Counted from the first letter of the stretch, positions 8,763-17,162 are shown. The stretch is 64,000 nt of DNA from RHKX01 sp035759925 (GCA_035759925.1 DASTTY010000016.1:11048-75047); one strand, 5' to 3'. Translations and numbers: made by a program. Notes: a model not told the origin generated them from the letters alone.

Positions 8763-10356
8763 GCCGGTACTGGAATCCCGCATAGACACCGGCTCCGCGA
8801 CCTATGCGGAGAACCGGGAGCGGATGCTCGAGCGTCTCGAGAAGCTCGATGAGGAGCAGGAGAAGGCGCGCCTCGGCGGCGGTGAGAAGCGGATCGAGCG
8901 CCACCACTCGCGGGGGCGGCTGATGCCGCGCGAGCGGATCGAGCTGCTGCTCGATCGCGACTCGCCGTTCCTCGAGATCGGGACGCTCTGCGCGTACGGC
9001 ACCGAGTACGAGGTCGGCGCCTCGCAGGTGAACGGGATCGGCGTGATCGAGGGGGTCGAGTGCATGATCGGCGCCTCCGACCCGACCGTCCGCGGCGGCA
9101 CCTCGAACCCGTACACGCTGCGCAAGGGCTTGCGCGCCCAGGAGATCGCGATGGCGAACCGCCTGCCGGCGATCGGCTTCGTCGAGTCCGGCGGCGCCGA
9201 TCTGCCGCGCCAGAAGGAGATCTTCGTCCCCGGCGGCGCCAACTTCCGCAACCTGACCCGCAAGTCGGCGGCCGGGATCCCGACGATCGCGCTCGTCACC
9301 GGCAACTCGACGGCCGGCGGCGCCTATCTGCCCGGGATGTCCGACTACGTCGTGATGGTCCGCGAGCAGGGGCTGATCTTCCTCGGCGGGCCGCCGCTGG
9401 TGAAGATGGCGACCGGGGAGGAGGCCGAGGAGGAGGCGCTCGGCGGCGCCGAGATGCACTCCCGGCTCTCCGGCGTCTCCGAGTTCATCGCGGCCGACGA
9501 GGCCGACGCCGCCCGGATCGGACGCGAGATCGTCCGCAACCTGAACTGGCGAAAGCGCGGCCCGGAGCCGCGCGGGGCCGGGACCGAGCCGGTCCACGAC
9601 CCCGAGGAGCTGCTCGGGATCGCCTCCCATGACCTCCGCGTTCCGTTCGACGCCCGCGAGGTGATCGCCCGAGTCGTCGACGGCTCGCGCTTCGACGAGT
9701 TCAAGCCCGCCTACGGCACCCAACTGGTCACCGGCTGGGCGGAGCTGCACGGCTGGCCGATCGCGATCCTCGCCAACAACGGCGTGATCTTCAATGAGGA
9801 CGCCGAGAAGGCCGCCCACTTCATCCAGCTCGCCGACCAGGTCGACACGCCGCTTCTGTTCATGCAGAACACGACCGGCTACATCGTCGGCGAGGACTAC
9901 GAGCAGCGCGGGATCGTCAAGGCCGGCGCGAAGATGATCAACGCGGTCGCGAACGCCGGCGTCCCGAAGCTGACCCTGATGATGGGCGGCTCCTACGGGG
10001 CCGGCAACTACGGGATGTGCGGGCGCAGCTTCGAGCCGCGGTTCATCTTCAGCTGGCCGAACCACAAGACCGCGGTGATGGGGCCCAAGCAGCTCGCCGG
10101 CGTCATGGAGATCGTCATGCGGGCCGGGGCCGAGCGGCGCGGCATCGAGGTCGACGAGGACGCGCTGGCCGCCGGCACGAAGGCCGTCGAGGATCAGATC
10201 GAGGCCGAGTCCGACGCGTTCGTCGCCAGCGGCGAGCTCTGGGACGACGGGATGATCGACCCGCGCGACACCCGGACCGTGCTCGGGATCGCGTTGTCGG
10301 CGACGATGGGCGAGGTCTGCGAGGGATCGCGGCGCTTCGGCGTCTTCAGGATGTAG
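8761..10356 (+). CDS. Acyl-CoA carboxylase, carboxyltransferase (beta) subunit, methylcrotonyl-CoA carboxylase-like
   Basis: 531-aa carboxyltransferase that moves CO2 from carboxybiotin to an acyl-CoA. Both crotonase-like halves are present. The first contains VESGGADLPRQ, STAGGAYLPGMSD and FLGGPPLVKMATGE, a pattern shared with 3-methylcrotonyl-CoA carboxylase beta chains. The second contains FNEDAEKAAHFIQL and GGSYGAGNYGMCGR. The start is TTG because the family N-terminus (PVLESRIDT) is conserved from there, although operator A overlaps it. The biotin-carrier subunit follows 3 bp later. Substrate is inferred as 3-methylcrotonyl-CoA from motifs and from the shared operator with an IVD-like gene; geranyl- or another branched acyl-CoA is possible. 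Confidence 0.9.
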   Translation: MPVLESRIDTGSATYAENRERMLERLEKLDEEQEKARLGGGEKRIERHHSRGRLMPRERIELLLDRDSPFLEIGTLCAYGTEYEVGASQVNGIGVIEGVECMIGASDPTVRGGTSNPYTLRKGLRAQEIAMANRLPAIGFVESGGADLPRQKEIFVPGGANFRNLTRKSAAGIPTIALVTGNSTAGGAYLPGMSDYVVMVREQGLIFLGGPPLVKMATGEEAEEEALGGAEMHSRLSGVSEFIAADEADAARIGREIVRNLNWRKRGPEPRGAGTEPVHDPEELLGIASHDLRVPFDAREVIARVVDGSRFDEFKPAYGTQLVTGWAELHGWPIAILANNGVIFNEDAEKAAHFIQLADQVDTPLLFMQNTTGYIVGEDYEQRGIVKAGAKMINAVANAGVPKLTLMMGGSYGAGNYGMCGRSFEPRFIFSWPNHKTAVMGPKQLAGVMEIVMRAGAERRGIEVDEDALAAGTKAVEDQIEAESDAFVASGELWDDGMIDPRDTRTVLGIALSATMGEVCEGSRRFGVFRM

Positions 10357-10359
10357 CCC

Positions 10360-12369
10360 GTGGCGCCGCCGCTCAGCAAGGTGCTCGTCGCCAACCGCGG
10401 CGAGATCGCCCGCCGGATTTTCGCCGCCTGCCGCTCGCGCGGGATCGCAACCGTCGCCGTCCATTCCGACCCCGACGCCGCGGCGCCGTTCGTGACCGCC
10501 GCCGACGAGGCGGTCCCGCTCGGCGGCACGACCGCCGCCGAGTCCTACCTCGACATCGACGCGGTCCTCGAGGCGGCCGCCCGCACCGGCGCTGACGCGA
10601 TCCACCCCGGCTACGGCTTCCTGGCCGAGAACGCGAGCTTCGCGACACGCGTCATCGCCGCCGGCCTGGTCTGGATCGGCCCGCCGCCGGAGGCGATCGA
10701 GGCGATGGGGTCGAAGGTCCGGGCCCGGAAGCTGATGGAGGCGGCGGGAGTGCCGATCGTCCCCGGCCGCGAGCTCGGCGACGGAGACGACCACGGCGCG
10801 GCGGCGGACGAGGTCGGCTACCCGCTGCTCGTCAAGGCCTCGGCGGGCGGCGGCGGCAAGGGGATGCGGCCGGTCGCCGAGCCGGCGAAGCTCGCCGACG
10901 CGGTGGCGGGCGCCCGCCGCGAGGCGGAGGCGGCCTTCGGCGACCCGACCGTCTTCCTGGAACGGCACCTGCAGCGTCCGCGTCACATCGAGATCCAGGT
11001 CCTCGCCGACGCGACCGCGACGGTCAGTCTCGGCGAGCGCGAGTGCTCGGTCCAGCGCCGTCACCAGAAGGTGCTGGAGGAGGCGCCGTCGGTCGCGGTC
11101 GACGAAGCGCTCCGCGAGCGGCTCGGCGCGGCGGCGGTCGCGGCCGCCGAGGCGGTCGGCTACGTCGGCGCCGGCACCGTCGAGTTCCTGCTCGACGCGG
11201 GCGGATCCGGTGACTTCTTCTTCCTGGAGATGAACACGCGGCTGCAGGTCGAGCACCCGGTGACGGAGATGGTCCTCGGCATCGACCTCGTCGCCGAGCA
11301 GCTCCGGATCGCCGCCGGGGAGCCGATGGGCGAGCGTGCCCGCGAGCCGCGGATCGACGGCCACGCGATCGAGGTCCGCCTCTACGCCGAGGACGCCGGG
11401 GCGGGCTTCCTGCCGCAGACCGGGACCGTGGAGCGGATCCGGGTCGCGGGCGCCGAGCCGTTCGCCGCACCCGTCGGCGGCACCAAGGCCCCGTTGCGCC
11501 TTGATTCCGGCGTCGAGGACGGCACCGTCGTCGGCCCCGAGTACGACCCGATGCTCGCGAAGCTGATCTTCTGGGCGCCCGATCGCCGCACCGCCGCGGC
11601 GCGCCTCGCCGCCGCTCTCGCCGGCGCCGAGATCGACGGCCTCGTCACCAACCGCGACTTCCTCGCCCGGCTGCTTCGCTCCGGGCCGTTCGACGCCGGC
11701 GAGACCGACACCGGCCTGCTCGACCGCGAGCCCGGGCTCGCCGAGCCGCTGGTCGATCCCGCGGCCAGCCCCGGTTATCTGGTCGCAGCGGCGCTGACCG
11801 CGATGGCAGAGCGCCGGGCCGAGGCTCCGGTACTCGGCTTCGCCCCGGCCGGTTTCCGCAACAACTTCTCGGAGCCGCAGCGGGTCGCGTTCGCGATCGC
11901 CGGAGGCGGCGACGTCGAGGTCCGGTACGCACTGCGGCGCGAGCACGTCGAGATCACGGTCGCCGGCACGCCGCTCGAGGGTGTCCGCGTCCACGGGCTC
12001 GAGCCCGGCGAGGTCGATCTCGAGCTCGCCGGCGTCCGCCGTCGTTACCGGGTCCGCCGCCGCGGCGACGCCCACCACGTCAACGGCCCCGACGGCCAGC
12101 TCGACCTCGATGAGCTGCCGCGCTATCCCGGCAGCGAGGGCGCCCTCGCCGAGGGCGCGCTGGTGGCGCCGATGCCCGGCAGGGTGATCCGCCTCGCCGT
12201 CACCGAGGGCGCCGCCGTCGAGGCCGGCTCCGTCGTCGCCGTCCTCGAGGCGATGAAGATGGAGCACGAGTTGCTCGCCCCCGCCGCCGGCACCGTCGCC
12301 GCCGTTCACGTCACCGAGGGCGATCAGGTCGACGCCGGCGCCGCGCTCGCCGTCATCGACCCCACCTGA
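10360..12369 (+). CDS. Acyl-CoA carboxylase, biotin carboxylase / biotin carrier (alpha) subunit
   Basis: 669-aa fusion of biotin carboxylase and biotin carboxyl carrier. The N-terminal VLVANRGEIARRI and HPGYGFLAEN are biotin carboxylase signatures. KASAGGGGKGM is the ATP-grasp glycine loop (near residue 165), and EMNTRLQVEHPVTEM is the catalytic stretch. A linker domain precedes the C-terminal biotinyl domain, where EAMKM places biotin on K633. It begins with GTG 3 bp after the beta subunit. Together they form an alpha/beta acyl-CoA carboxylase that needs the biotin made by the operon at 0.8-5.5 kb. Confidence 0.95.
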   Translation: MAPPLSKVLVANRGEIARRIFAACRSRGIATVAVHSDPDAAAPFVTAADEAVPLGGTTAAESYLDIDAVLEAAARTGADAIHPGYGFLAENASFATRVIAAGLVWIGPPPEAIEAMGSKVRARKLMEAAGVPIVPGRELGDGDDHGAAADEVGYPLLVKASAGGGGKGMRPVAEPAKLADAVAGARREAEAAFGDPTVFLERHLQRPRHIEIQVLADATATVSLGERECSVQRRHQKVLEEAPSVAVDEALRERLGAAAVAAAEAVGYVGAGTVEFLLDAGGSGDFFFLEMNTRLQVEHPVTEMVLGIDLVAEQLRIAAGEPMGERAREPRIDGHAIEVRLYAEDAGAGFLPQTGTVERIRVAGAEPFAAPVGGTKAPLRLDSGVEDGTVVGPEYDPMLAKLIFWAPDRRTAAARLAAALAGAEIDGLVTNRDFLARLLRSGPFDAGETDTGLLDREPGLAEPLVDPAASPGYLVAAALTAMAERRAEAPVLGFAPAGFRNNFSEPQRVAFAIAGGGDVEVRYALRREHVEITVAGTPLEGVRVHGLEPGEVDLELAGVRRRYRVRRRGDAHHVNGPDGQLDLDELPRYPGSEGALAEGALVAPMPGRVIRLAVTEGAAVEAGSVVAVLEAMKMEHELLAPAAGTVAAVHVTEGDQVDAGAALAVIDPT

Positions 12370-12390
12370 CCCCCGCGGGTCAGCGGGGGT
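12369..12390. terminator. Bidirectional terminator hairpin between convergent genes
   Basis: CCCCCGC (12370-12376) and GCGGGGG (12383-12389) form a perfect 7-bp GC stem with a 6-nt loop, extended by an A-T pair. It lies across the stop codon region of the carboxylase alpha subunit and ends in a short TT. The convergent glycosylase gene ends inside it. No long U-tract is present. Confidence 0.6.
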
Positions 12391-13003
12391 TGGCGTGCAC
12401 CGCCTCCCATAGGTAGAGGGAGGCGAGGGTGCGGTGCGGGCTCCAGCGCTCGGCGATCGCGACCGCCTCCTCCGGTGAGGGCATCTCGTCGAGCTCGTAG
12501 GCGATCTGGATCCCGCGGCGGAGGCCGAGGTCGCCGCCGCTGAAGACGTCGGGGCGGCCGAGGTCGAACATCAGGAACATCTCGGCGCTCCATCGGCCGA
12601 GTCCGCGGAGGGCGACGACGGCCTCGATCACCTCCTCGTCCGACATCGAGTCGAACGAGTCGAGGAGCAGCTCCTCGGCGACGATCGCCTCGGCGATCCC
12701 GATCGCGTAGGACGCCTTGCGGCCGCTCAGCCCGCATGCCCGTAGCCGTTCCTCCGCGTCCGGCTCGATCAGCTGCTCAGGGGTCGGCGGTCCGTCGAAC
12801 GCCTCCTCGACCCGCCCCCAGATCGTCCTTGCCGCCGCCGTCGAGACCTGCTGTCCGACGATGATCCGGCAGAGGGCGACGAACCGGTCGCGGTCGCGAT
12901 CGGCGGCGCGCTCGAGGATCTCCTTCGGGTCGGTCGCCTCGATCAGGCGGGCGAGCTGCGGGTCGAGCGCGGCCAGCTCGTCATGTGAATTGGGCCGGGC
13001 CAT
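12380..13003 (-). CDS. DNA-3-methyladenine glycosylase II-type (AlkA-like) HhH-GPD glycosylase
   Basis: 207-aa base-excision repair glycosylase. FVALCRIIVGQQVS is the start of the HhH-GPD fold. LRGLGRWSAEMFL (132-144) is the helix-hairpin-helix, and the catalytic aspartate is D158 in FSGGDLGL. It lacks the N-terminal AlkA beta domain, as in the shorter AlkA/MAG-like proteins. It would remove alkylated purines such as 3-methyladenine. It follows the crotonase gene by 4 bp on the same strand, so the two are probably co-transcribed without an obvious functional link. Confidence 0.88.
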   Translation of the reverse strand: MARPNSHDELAALDPQLARLIEATDPKEILERAADRDRDRFVALCRIIVGQQVSTAAARTIWGRVEEAFDGPPTPEQLIEPDAEERLRACGLSGRKASYAIGIAEAIVAEELLLDSFDSMSDEEVIEAVVALRGLGRWSAEMFLMFDLGRPDVFSGGDLGLRRGIQIAYELDEMPSPEEAVAIAERWSPHRTLASLYLWEAVHANPR

Positions 13004-13007
13004 CCGC

Positions 13008-13841
13008 TCAGCGGCCCTTCCAGACCGGCTCGCGCTTCTCGGCGAAGGCGCGGACGCCCTCGCGGAAGTCCTCGGAGGCGAAGCACGATTCGCGCAGCGC
13101 GACCAGCTCGTCGACCTGCTTCGGGCTCAGCCGCGGGAACTGTGAGAGCGTCTCGATCGCGTGCTTGTTGCCGCGCAGGGACAGGGGCGCGTTGGCGGCG
13201 ATCGCGGCGGCGAGCTCGAGCGAGCGCGCCTCGACCTCGGCCGCCGGGCAGACCTCGTGGACGAGGCCGATCTGCTCGGCCCGCTCGCCGCCGACGACCC
13301 TGCCGGTCAGGAACAGCTCCTTGGTGCGGGGGACGCCGATCGTGTCGATGAAGCGCTCGAGCCCGGTGTGCCCGTAGATCAGCCCGAGCTTCGCGGGCGG
13401 CATCCCGAGCTTGGCCTCGGCCGCGCAGACGCGCAGGTCGCAGCGGACGGCGAGCTCGAGGCCGCCGCCGAGGCAGTGGCCGTTGATCGCCGCGACGACC
13501 GGGAACGGGTGGGCGCTGATCGCATCCATCGCCGCCGTGAACGGATGGGCGACGAGCGCCTCGGCGTCGCGCTCGAACGTCTCGTCGGGGATCGCGCCGA
13601 TGTCGTAGCCGGCCGAGAACGCCTTGCCGGCGCCGGTGACGACGACGCAACGGACGTCGATCCCGTGGTCGAGCAGCGGCAGCGTCGCGGCGATCGCGTC
13701 GAGCACCGCGTGCGACAGCGGGTTGCGCTTGCCGGGGTTGTCGAGCGTCAGCCGCGCGACCGCTTCGGCCGGGAAGTCGAGCACCAGCTCGCCGCCCGCC
13801 AGCTCCCTCGGCTCCCCGGTCGGTGTGGCTGCGCTCGCCAT
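13008..13841 (-). CDS. Enoyl-CoA hydratase/isomerase family protein, methylmalonyl-CoA decarboxylase-like
   Basis: 277-aa crotonase-fold enzyme acting on an acyl-CoA. Oxyanion-hole stretches are KAFSAGYDI (73-81) and GHCLGGGLELAV (121-132). The first crotonase glutamate is conserved (E129), but the second is replaced: the region reads MPPAKLGLIYGHTGLERF. This resembles the MTPANLGVPYN region of E. coli methylmalonyl-CoA decarboxylase (YgfG/ScpB), with a tyrosine (Y156) at the carboxylate-orienting position. A decarboxylase role is therefore an inference; simple hydratase activity looks less likely. The start ATG is preceded by a TACCCT box 8 nt away. Confidence 0.82.
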   Translation of the reverse strand: MASAATPTGEPRELAGGELVLDFPAEAVARLTLDNPGKRNPLSHAVLDAIAATLPLLDHGIDVRCVVVTGAGKAFSAGYDIGAIPDETFERDAEALVAHPFTAAMDAISAHPFPVVAAINGHCLGGGLELAVRCDLRVCAAEAKLGMPPAKLGLIYGHTGLERFIDTIGVPRTKELFLTGRVVGGERAEQIGLVHEVCPAAEVEARSLELAAAIAANAPLSLRGNKHAIETLSQFPRLSPKQVDELVALRESCFASEDFREGVRAFAEKREPVWKGR

Positions 13842-13849
13842 CGCGCAGG

Positions 13850-13855
13850 AGGGTA
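13850..13855 (-). promoter_or_regulatory. TACCCT -10 box, leaderless start
   Basis: TACCCT on the minus strand lies 8 nt before the ATG at 13841; no Shine-Dalgarno is seen. It is divergent from the aldehyde dehydrogenase promoter (TAACGT, 13913-13918). Confidence 0.4.
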
Positions 13856-13962
13856 CGTGAGGGCCGCCGGGCGAGCGCGCCGAGGCCGCCCGCCCCGGCG
13901 TCGGCATCGCGCTAACGTCCCATTCTCGAGCCGAGCCTTCAGCCGCGAACGAGGAGAGTCCT

Positions 13963-15525
13963 GTGGAGCCCACCGCCACGCCCGAAGCAGCCGCCACCAC
14001 GAACGGGAAGGCTGCCGAAGCCGGCCGCACCGTCGAGGTCGTCAACCCCGCCACCGGCAAGCTGATCGGGACCGTGCCGGCGATGGGACCCGACGAGGTG
14101 AGCGCCGCGGTCGAACGCGGCCGCAAGGCCCAGCCCGCCTGGGAGGCCGCCGGGTTCGCCGAGCGCGGACGGATCCTCCGCCGCGCCCAGAAGTGGACGC
14201 TCGACAACGCCGAGCGGATCATCTCGACGATCGTCGCCGAGAACGGCAAGACCTACGAGGACGCGCAGCTCGCCGAAGTCTCCTACGCCGCCTCCGCCTT
14301 CGGGTTCTGGGCCAAGAACGCGCCCGAGTTCCTCGCCGACGAGAAGATCAAGTCGGCATCCCCGTTCGTGCTCGGCCGCAAGCTCAAGGTCCGCTACGCG
14401 CCGGTCGGCGTCGTCGGCGTGATCGGGCCGTGGAACTACCCGCTCACGAACTCGTTCGGCGACTGCATCCCGGCGCTCGCCGCCGGCAACGCGGTCGTCC
14501 TCAAGCCGGCGACGCTGACCCCGATGACATCGCTTCTGATGGCCGAGGGCCTGCAGGAGTGCGGGCTTCCCGAAGACGTCTTCCAGGTCGCCGTCGGCGA
14601 GGGCAGCGCGATCGGCAACGCGCTGATCGACGCCGTCGACTTCGTCATGTTCACCGGCTCGACCGAGGTCGGCAAGAAGGTGATGGCGCGCGCCGCCGAG
14701 ACGCTCACGCCGACCGCTATGGAGCTCGGCGGCAAGGACCCGATGATCGTGCTGCGCGACGCGAACATCGAGCGCGCCGCCAACGCCGCCGTCCACTACT
14801 CGATGCAGAACGGCGGTCAGACCTGCATCTCGGTCGAGCGGGTCTACGTCGAGGAGCCCGTCTACGAGGACTTCGTCGGCCGCGTGACCGAGAAGATGCG
14901 GGCGCTCCGCCAGGGCGTCCCCGGCGGGCCCGCGCAGGTCGACGTCGGCGCGATGACCTCGCCCGGCCAGACCGATCTCGTCGAGGAGCAGGTCAACGAC
15001 GCCGTCGAGCACGGCGCCCGGGCCGTCGTCGGCGGCCACCGCGGCGACGGTCCCGGCGACTTCTTCGAGCCGACGCTGCTGCTCGACGTCGACCACTCGA
15101 TGGAGGCGATGACCGAGGAGACGTTCGGCCCGACCCTGCCGGTGATGAAGGTCAAGGACGCCGACGAGGCGATCGAGCTCGCCAACGACTCCCCCTACGG
15201 CCTGCAGGCCTCGGTCTGGACCAAGGACGTCGAGCGCGGCGAGCAGCTCGCCCGGCGGATCGAGTCGGGGGTCGTCTGCATCAACGACGCGCAGCTCAAC
15301 TACGTCGCGCTCGAGCTGCCGATGGGCGGCTGGAAGGACTCCGGGGTCGGCTCGCGCCACGGCGCCGGCGGGATCCGCAAGTACACGAAGCAGCAGACCC
15401 TGCTCGTCACCCGGTTCGCGCCGACCGACAAGGACATCCACATGCTCCCCTACGACTCGCCGCGGAAGACGAAGCTCCTCGGCCGGACGTTCAAGCTGCT
15501 CTGGGGTCGCGGGAAGCGGGACTGA
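13963..15525 (+). CDS. NAD(P)-dependent aldehyde dehydrogenase
   Basis: 520-aa member of the aldehyde dehydrogenase superfamily, oxidising an aldehyde to its acid. GVIGPWNYPLTN holds the conserved Asn. GSTEVGKKV is the cofactor loop, MELGGKDPM contains the general base E254, and NGGQTCISVER contains the nucleophile C288. It has a GTG start with a GAGGAG ribosome-binding site about 11 nt upstream. It resembles succinate-semialdehyde and broad-range aldehyde dehydrogenases; substrate is unresolved. A 40-residue C-terminal tail after the usual end is somewhat long. A cupin gene follows after 4 bp. Confidence 0.92.
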   Translation: MEPTATPEAAATTNGKAAEAGRTVEVVNPATGKLIGTVPAMGPDEVSAAVERGRKAQPAWEAAGFAERGRILRRAQKWTLDNAERIISTIVAENGKTYEDAQLAEVSYAASAFGFWAKNAPEFLADEKIKSASPFVLGRKLKVRYAPVGVVGVIGPWNYPLTNSFGDCIPALAAGNAVVLKPATLTPMTSLLMAEGLQECGLPEDVFQVAVGEGSAIGNALIDAVDFVMFTGSTEVGKKVMARAAETLTPTAMELGGKDPMIVLRDANIERAANAAVHYSMQNGGQTCISVERVYVEEPVYEDFVGRVTEKMRALRQGVPGGPAQVDVGAMTSPGQTDLVEEQVNDAVEHGARAVVGGHRGDGPGDFFEPTLLLDVDHSMEAMTEETFGPTLPVMKVKDADEAIELANDSPYGLQASVWTKDVERGEQLARRIESGVVCINDAQLNYVALELPMGGWKDSGVGSRHGAGGIRKYTKQQTLLVTRFAPTDKDIHMLPYDSPRKTKLLGRTFKLLWGRGKRD

Positions 15526-15529
15526 CCGG

Positions 15530-15949
15530 ATGGCCGAGGGGGACTTCACGAAGGTCAACCTCCGCGACGACGTTCCCGACATGGCCGGGCAGTCCGGCGT
15601 CGAGGGCCTTGCCGCCCACTTCGCCGCCGGCGCGCTCGACCTCCAGAAGTCCGGCCTCAGCTACCAGCGGATCGAGCCCGGCAAGCGGCAGCCCTGGGGG
15701 CACCGCCACGAAGAGCAGGAGGAGATCTACGTGATCGTCGCCGGCGGCGGGACCGCCAAGCTCGGCGACGAGGAGGTCCGGGTCGGCCCGCTCGACGCGA
15801 TCCGCGTCGCGCCGGCGCTGGCCCGCAACTTCGAGGCCGGGCCCGACGGGCTCGACCTGCTCGCCTTCGGCGCCCCGCGCTCGCCCGACCAGCAGCCCGG
15901 CGGCGACGCCGAGATGCTGCCCGGCTGGTGGGGCGACGAGGACTTCTAG
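15530..15949 (+). CDS. Cupin-domain protein
   Basis: 139-aa single-domain cupin. The metal motif region GHRHEEQEEIYVIVAGGG is followed by LDAIRVAPALARNFEAGPDG, the two canonical cupin blocks. Such small cupins are often sugar isomerase-like or sensory proteins, and no specific activity can be assigned. It sits 4 bp behind the aldehyde dehydrogenase, so the two are probably an operon. Its last 22 nt are overlapped by the lipoprotein gene in another frame. Confidence 0.8.
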   Translation: MAEGDFTKVNLRDDVPDMAGQSGVEGLAAHFAAGALDLQKSGLSYQRIEPGKRQPWGHRHEEQEEIYVIVAGGGTAKLGDEEVRVGPLDAIRVAPALARNFEAGPDGLDLLAFGAPRSPDQQPGGDAEMLPGWWGDEDF

Positions 15950-16362
15950 GGCTCGGCGCTGCGCTCGCCGCGGCCGTCTTGCTCGGCGGCTGCGGCAGTG
16001 ATGAGGCGACGCTGACCTTCAACGGCAGCGACGAGGAGCAGATCGCCGCGACCGTGAACGCGATGACGGCCGCGATCGCGGCCGGCGAGGGCGCGGTCGC
16101 CTGCGAGCTGATGACGAAGGCGGGACAGGACGCGATGCTGCGGGTCGGACGCCAGGCCGGCGGCCCGGACGTCGCCGACTGCGCCGCCGCCGTCCCTGCT
16201 GCCGAGTCCGCCGGCTACGACCCCGGGGACTTCAGGATCACTCCGGGGGACGTCACGATCGACGGCGACGCCGCCGAGGCGAAATGCGATCTCGACGGCG
16301 CCTTCATGCTCGAGCGCACGGACGAGAGCTGGCGAGTGGGCGTGCCCTACTGCAACCACTGA
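15928..16362 (+). CDS. Small lipoprotein of unknown function
   Basis: 144 aa starting at a GTG that overlaps the cupin gene. An N-terminal signal (GRRGLLGLGAALAAAV) ends in the lipobox LGGC, placing the lipidated cysteine at C22. The mature part is acidic, with cysteines at CELMTK, DCAAAV, KCDL and PYCNH that could form two disulfides. It looks like the small Ntf2/lumazine-binding-like stress lipoproteins of actinobacteria, but I do not recognise a specific family. It is followed by a strong hairpin at 16373-16417. Confidence 0.72.
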   Translation: MGRRGLLGLGAALAAAVLLGGCGSDEATLTFNGSDEEQIAATVNAMTAAIAAGEGAVACELMTKAGQDAMLRVGRQAGGPDVADCAAAVPAAESAGYDPGDFRITPGDVTIDGDAAEAKCDLDGAFMLERTDESWRVGVPYCNH

Positions 16363-16372
16363 CCGCCTCGCA

Positions 16373-16417
16373 GGTGGAGGACATCCGTACCGCATAGCGG
16401 CATGGATCTCCTCCACC
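16373..16417 (+). terminator. Long near-perfect hairpin (probable terminator)
   Basis: Two 21-nt arms (16373-16393 and 16397-16417) pair with three mismatches around an ATA loop. It begins 11 nt after the lipoprotein stop and lies before the VOC gene start. No U-tract follows, so it is either a GC-type terminator or an mRNA-stabilising structure. It also encloses an ATG (16402), which argues against using that codon as a start. Confidence 0.5.
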
Positions 16418-16443
16418 GCGTGGTGAAGTGGCATCCTGGGTGC

Positions 16444-16863
16444 GTGGAGCAACGGCTCAGCCTCGTCACGCTCGGCGTCGCCGACGTCGGCCGCGCTGTC
16501 GGCTTCTACGAGGCGCTCGGCTGGAAGCCGGACAACGACTGGCGCAAGCAGGGCGTGGCGTTCTTCCAGTGCGGGGGGATCGCGGTTGCGCTGTGGAGCC
16601 GCGATGAGCTCGCCGCCGACAGCACCGTCGACGATCCTGGTGGCTGGGGCGGGGTGACTGTCGCCTACAACGTCCGCTCGCCGGCCGAGGTCGATGCCGT
16701 GCTCGCCGAGGCCGAGGCAGCCGGGGCAACGATCGGCCGACCCGGGACGGAGACGTTCTGGGGCGGTTACTCGGGCGTCTTCGTCGATCCCGACGGCCAT
16801 CCGTGGGAGGTCGCCCACAACCCGCACTGGACCATCAACGAGGACGGCACGGTCACGATCTGA
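16444..16863 (+). CDS. VOC-superfamily (glyoxalase/bleomycin resistance-like) protein
   Basis: 139 aa with the paired beta-alpha-beta-beta-beta pattern of the vicinal oxygen chelate fold. LVTLGVADVGRAVGFYEALGW opens the first module and GYSGVFVDPDGHPWEVAHNP closes the second with its metal-ligand glutamate. The reaction is not predictable. The GTG at 16444 starts exactly at the fold; an ATG at 16402 would add 14 residues but lies inside the hairpin. Typical single-module length is about 130 aa. Confidence 0.78.
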   Translation: MEQRLSLVTLGVADVGRAVGFYEALGWKPDNDWRKQGVAFFQCGGIAVALWSRDELAADSTVDDPGGWGGVTVAYNVRSPAEVDAVLAEAEAAGATIGRPGTETFWGGYSGVFVDPDGHPWEVAHNPHWTINEDGTVTI

Positions 16864-16941
16864 GGCTCCGCCCCGATCAGGCGTGCCGACCGAGAATGCA
16901 CGATCGTGGGCGCTGTACGCCCACATTCGTACGTTCTCGCC

Positions 16942-17154
16942 TTACTCGAGGACGACGAGGACGTCGCCCTCTGAGACCGACTGGCCCTCCTCGCAGCGGA
17001 TCTCGCTGACGGTGCCGGAGTCCTCGGCCTCGACCGGCATCTCCATCTTCATCGACTCGAGGATGACGACGGTGTCGTCGAGGTCGACCTCGTCGCCGAC
17101 GGCGACCTCGATCTTCCAGACCGTTCCGGTGATGTGGGCGGGGATGTCCGGCAC
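16942..17154 (-). CDS. Free-standing biotin/lipoyl attachment protein (TB7.3-like)
   Basis: 70-aa protein consisting only of a biotinyl domain. ILESMKMEMPV carries the biotinylated lysine K36 between the usual methionines, and the hammerhead fold is complete. It closely resembles the mycobacterial 71-aa biotinylated protein TB7.3. Its partner carboxylase or other enzyme is unknown, and no carboxylase gene is adjacent. It has a GTG start with TATTCT 8 nt upstream, so the mRNA is likely leaderless. It is divergent from the glycosyltransferase gene, only 24 bp apart. Confidence 0.88.
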   Translation of the reverse strand: MPDIPAHITGTVWKIEVAVGDEVDLDDTVVILESMKMEMPVEAEDSGTVSEIRCEEGQSVSEGDVLVVLE

Positions 17155-17162
17155 AGGGCGGC

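Noticed and set aside
8749..12309. A 1,186-codon open frame on the minus strand across the carboxylase operon
   Set aside because: It is exactly antisense to two well-conserved genes, is Arg/Asp/Val/Gly-biased with no recognisable motif, and arises from the high third-position GC of the real genes.
13939..15582. A 547-codon minus-strand frame opposite the aldehyde dehydrogenase
   Set aside because: No motifs; it mirrors the codon pattern of the real gene.
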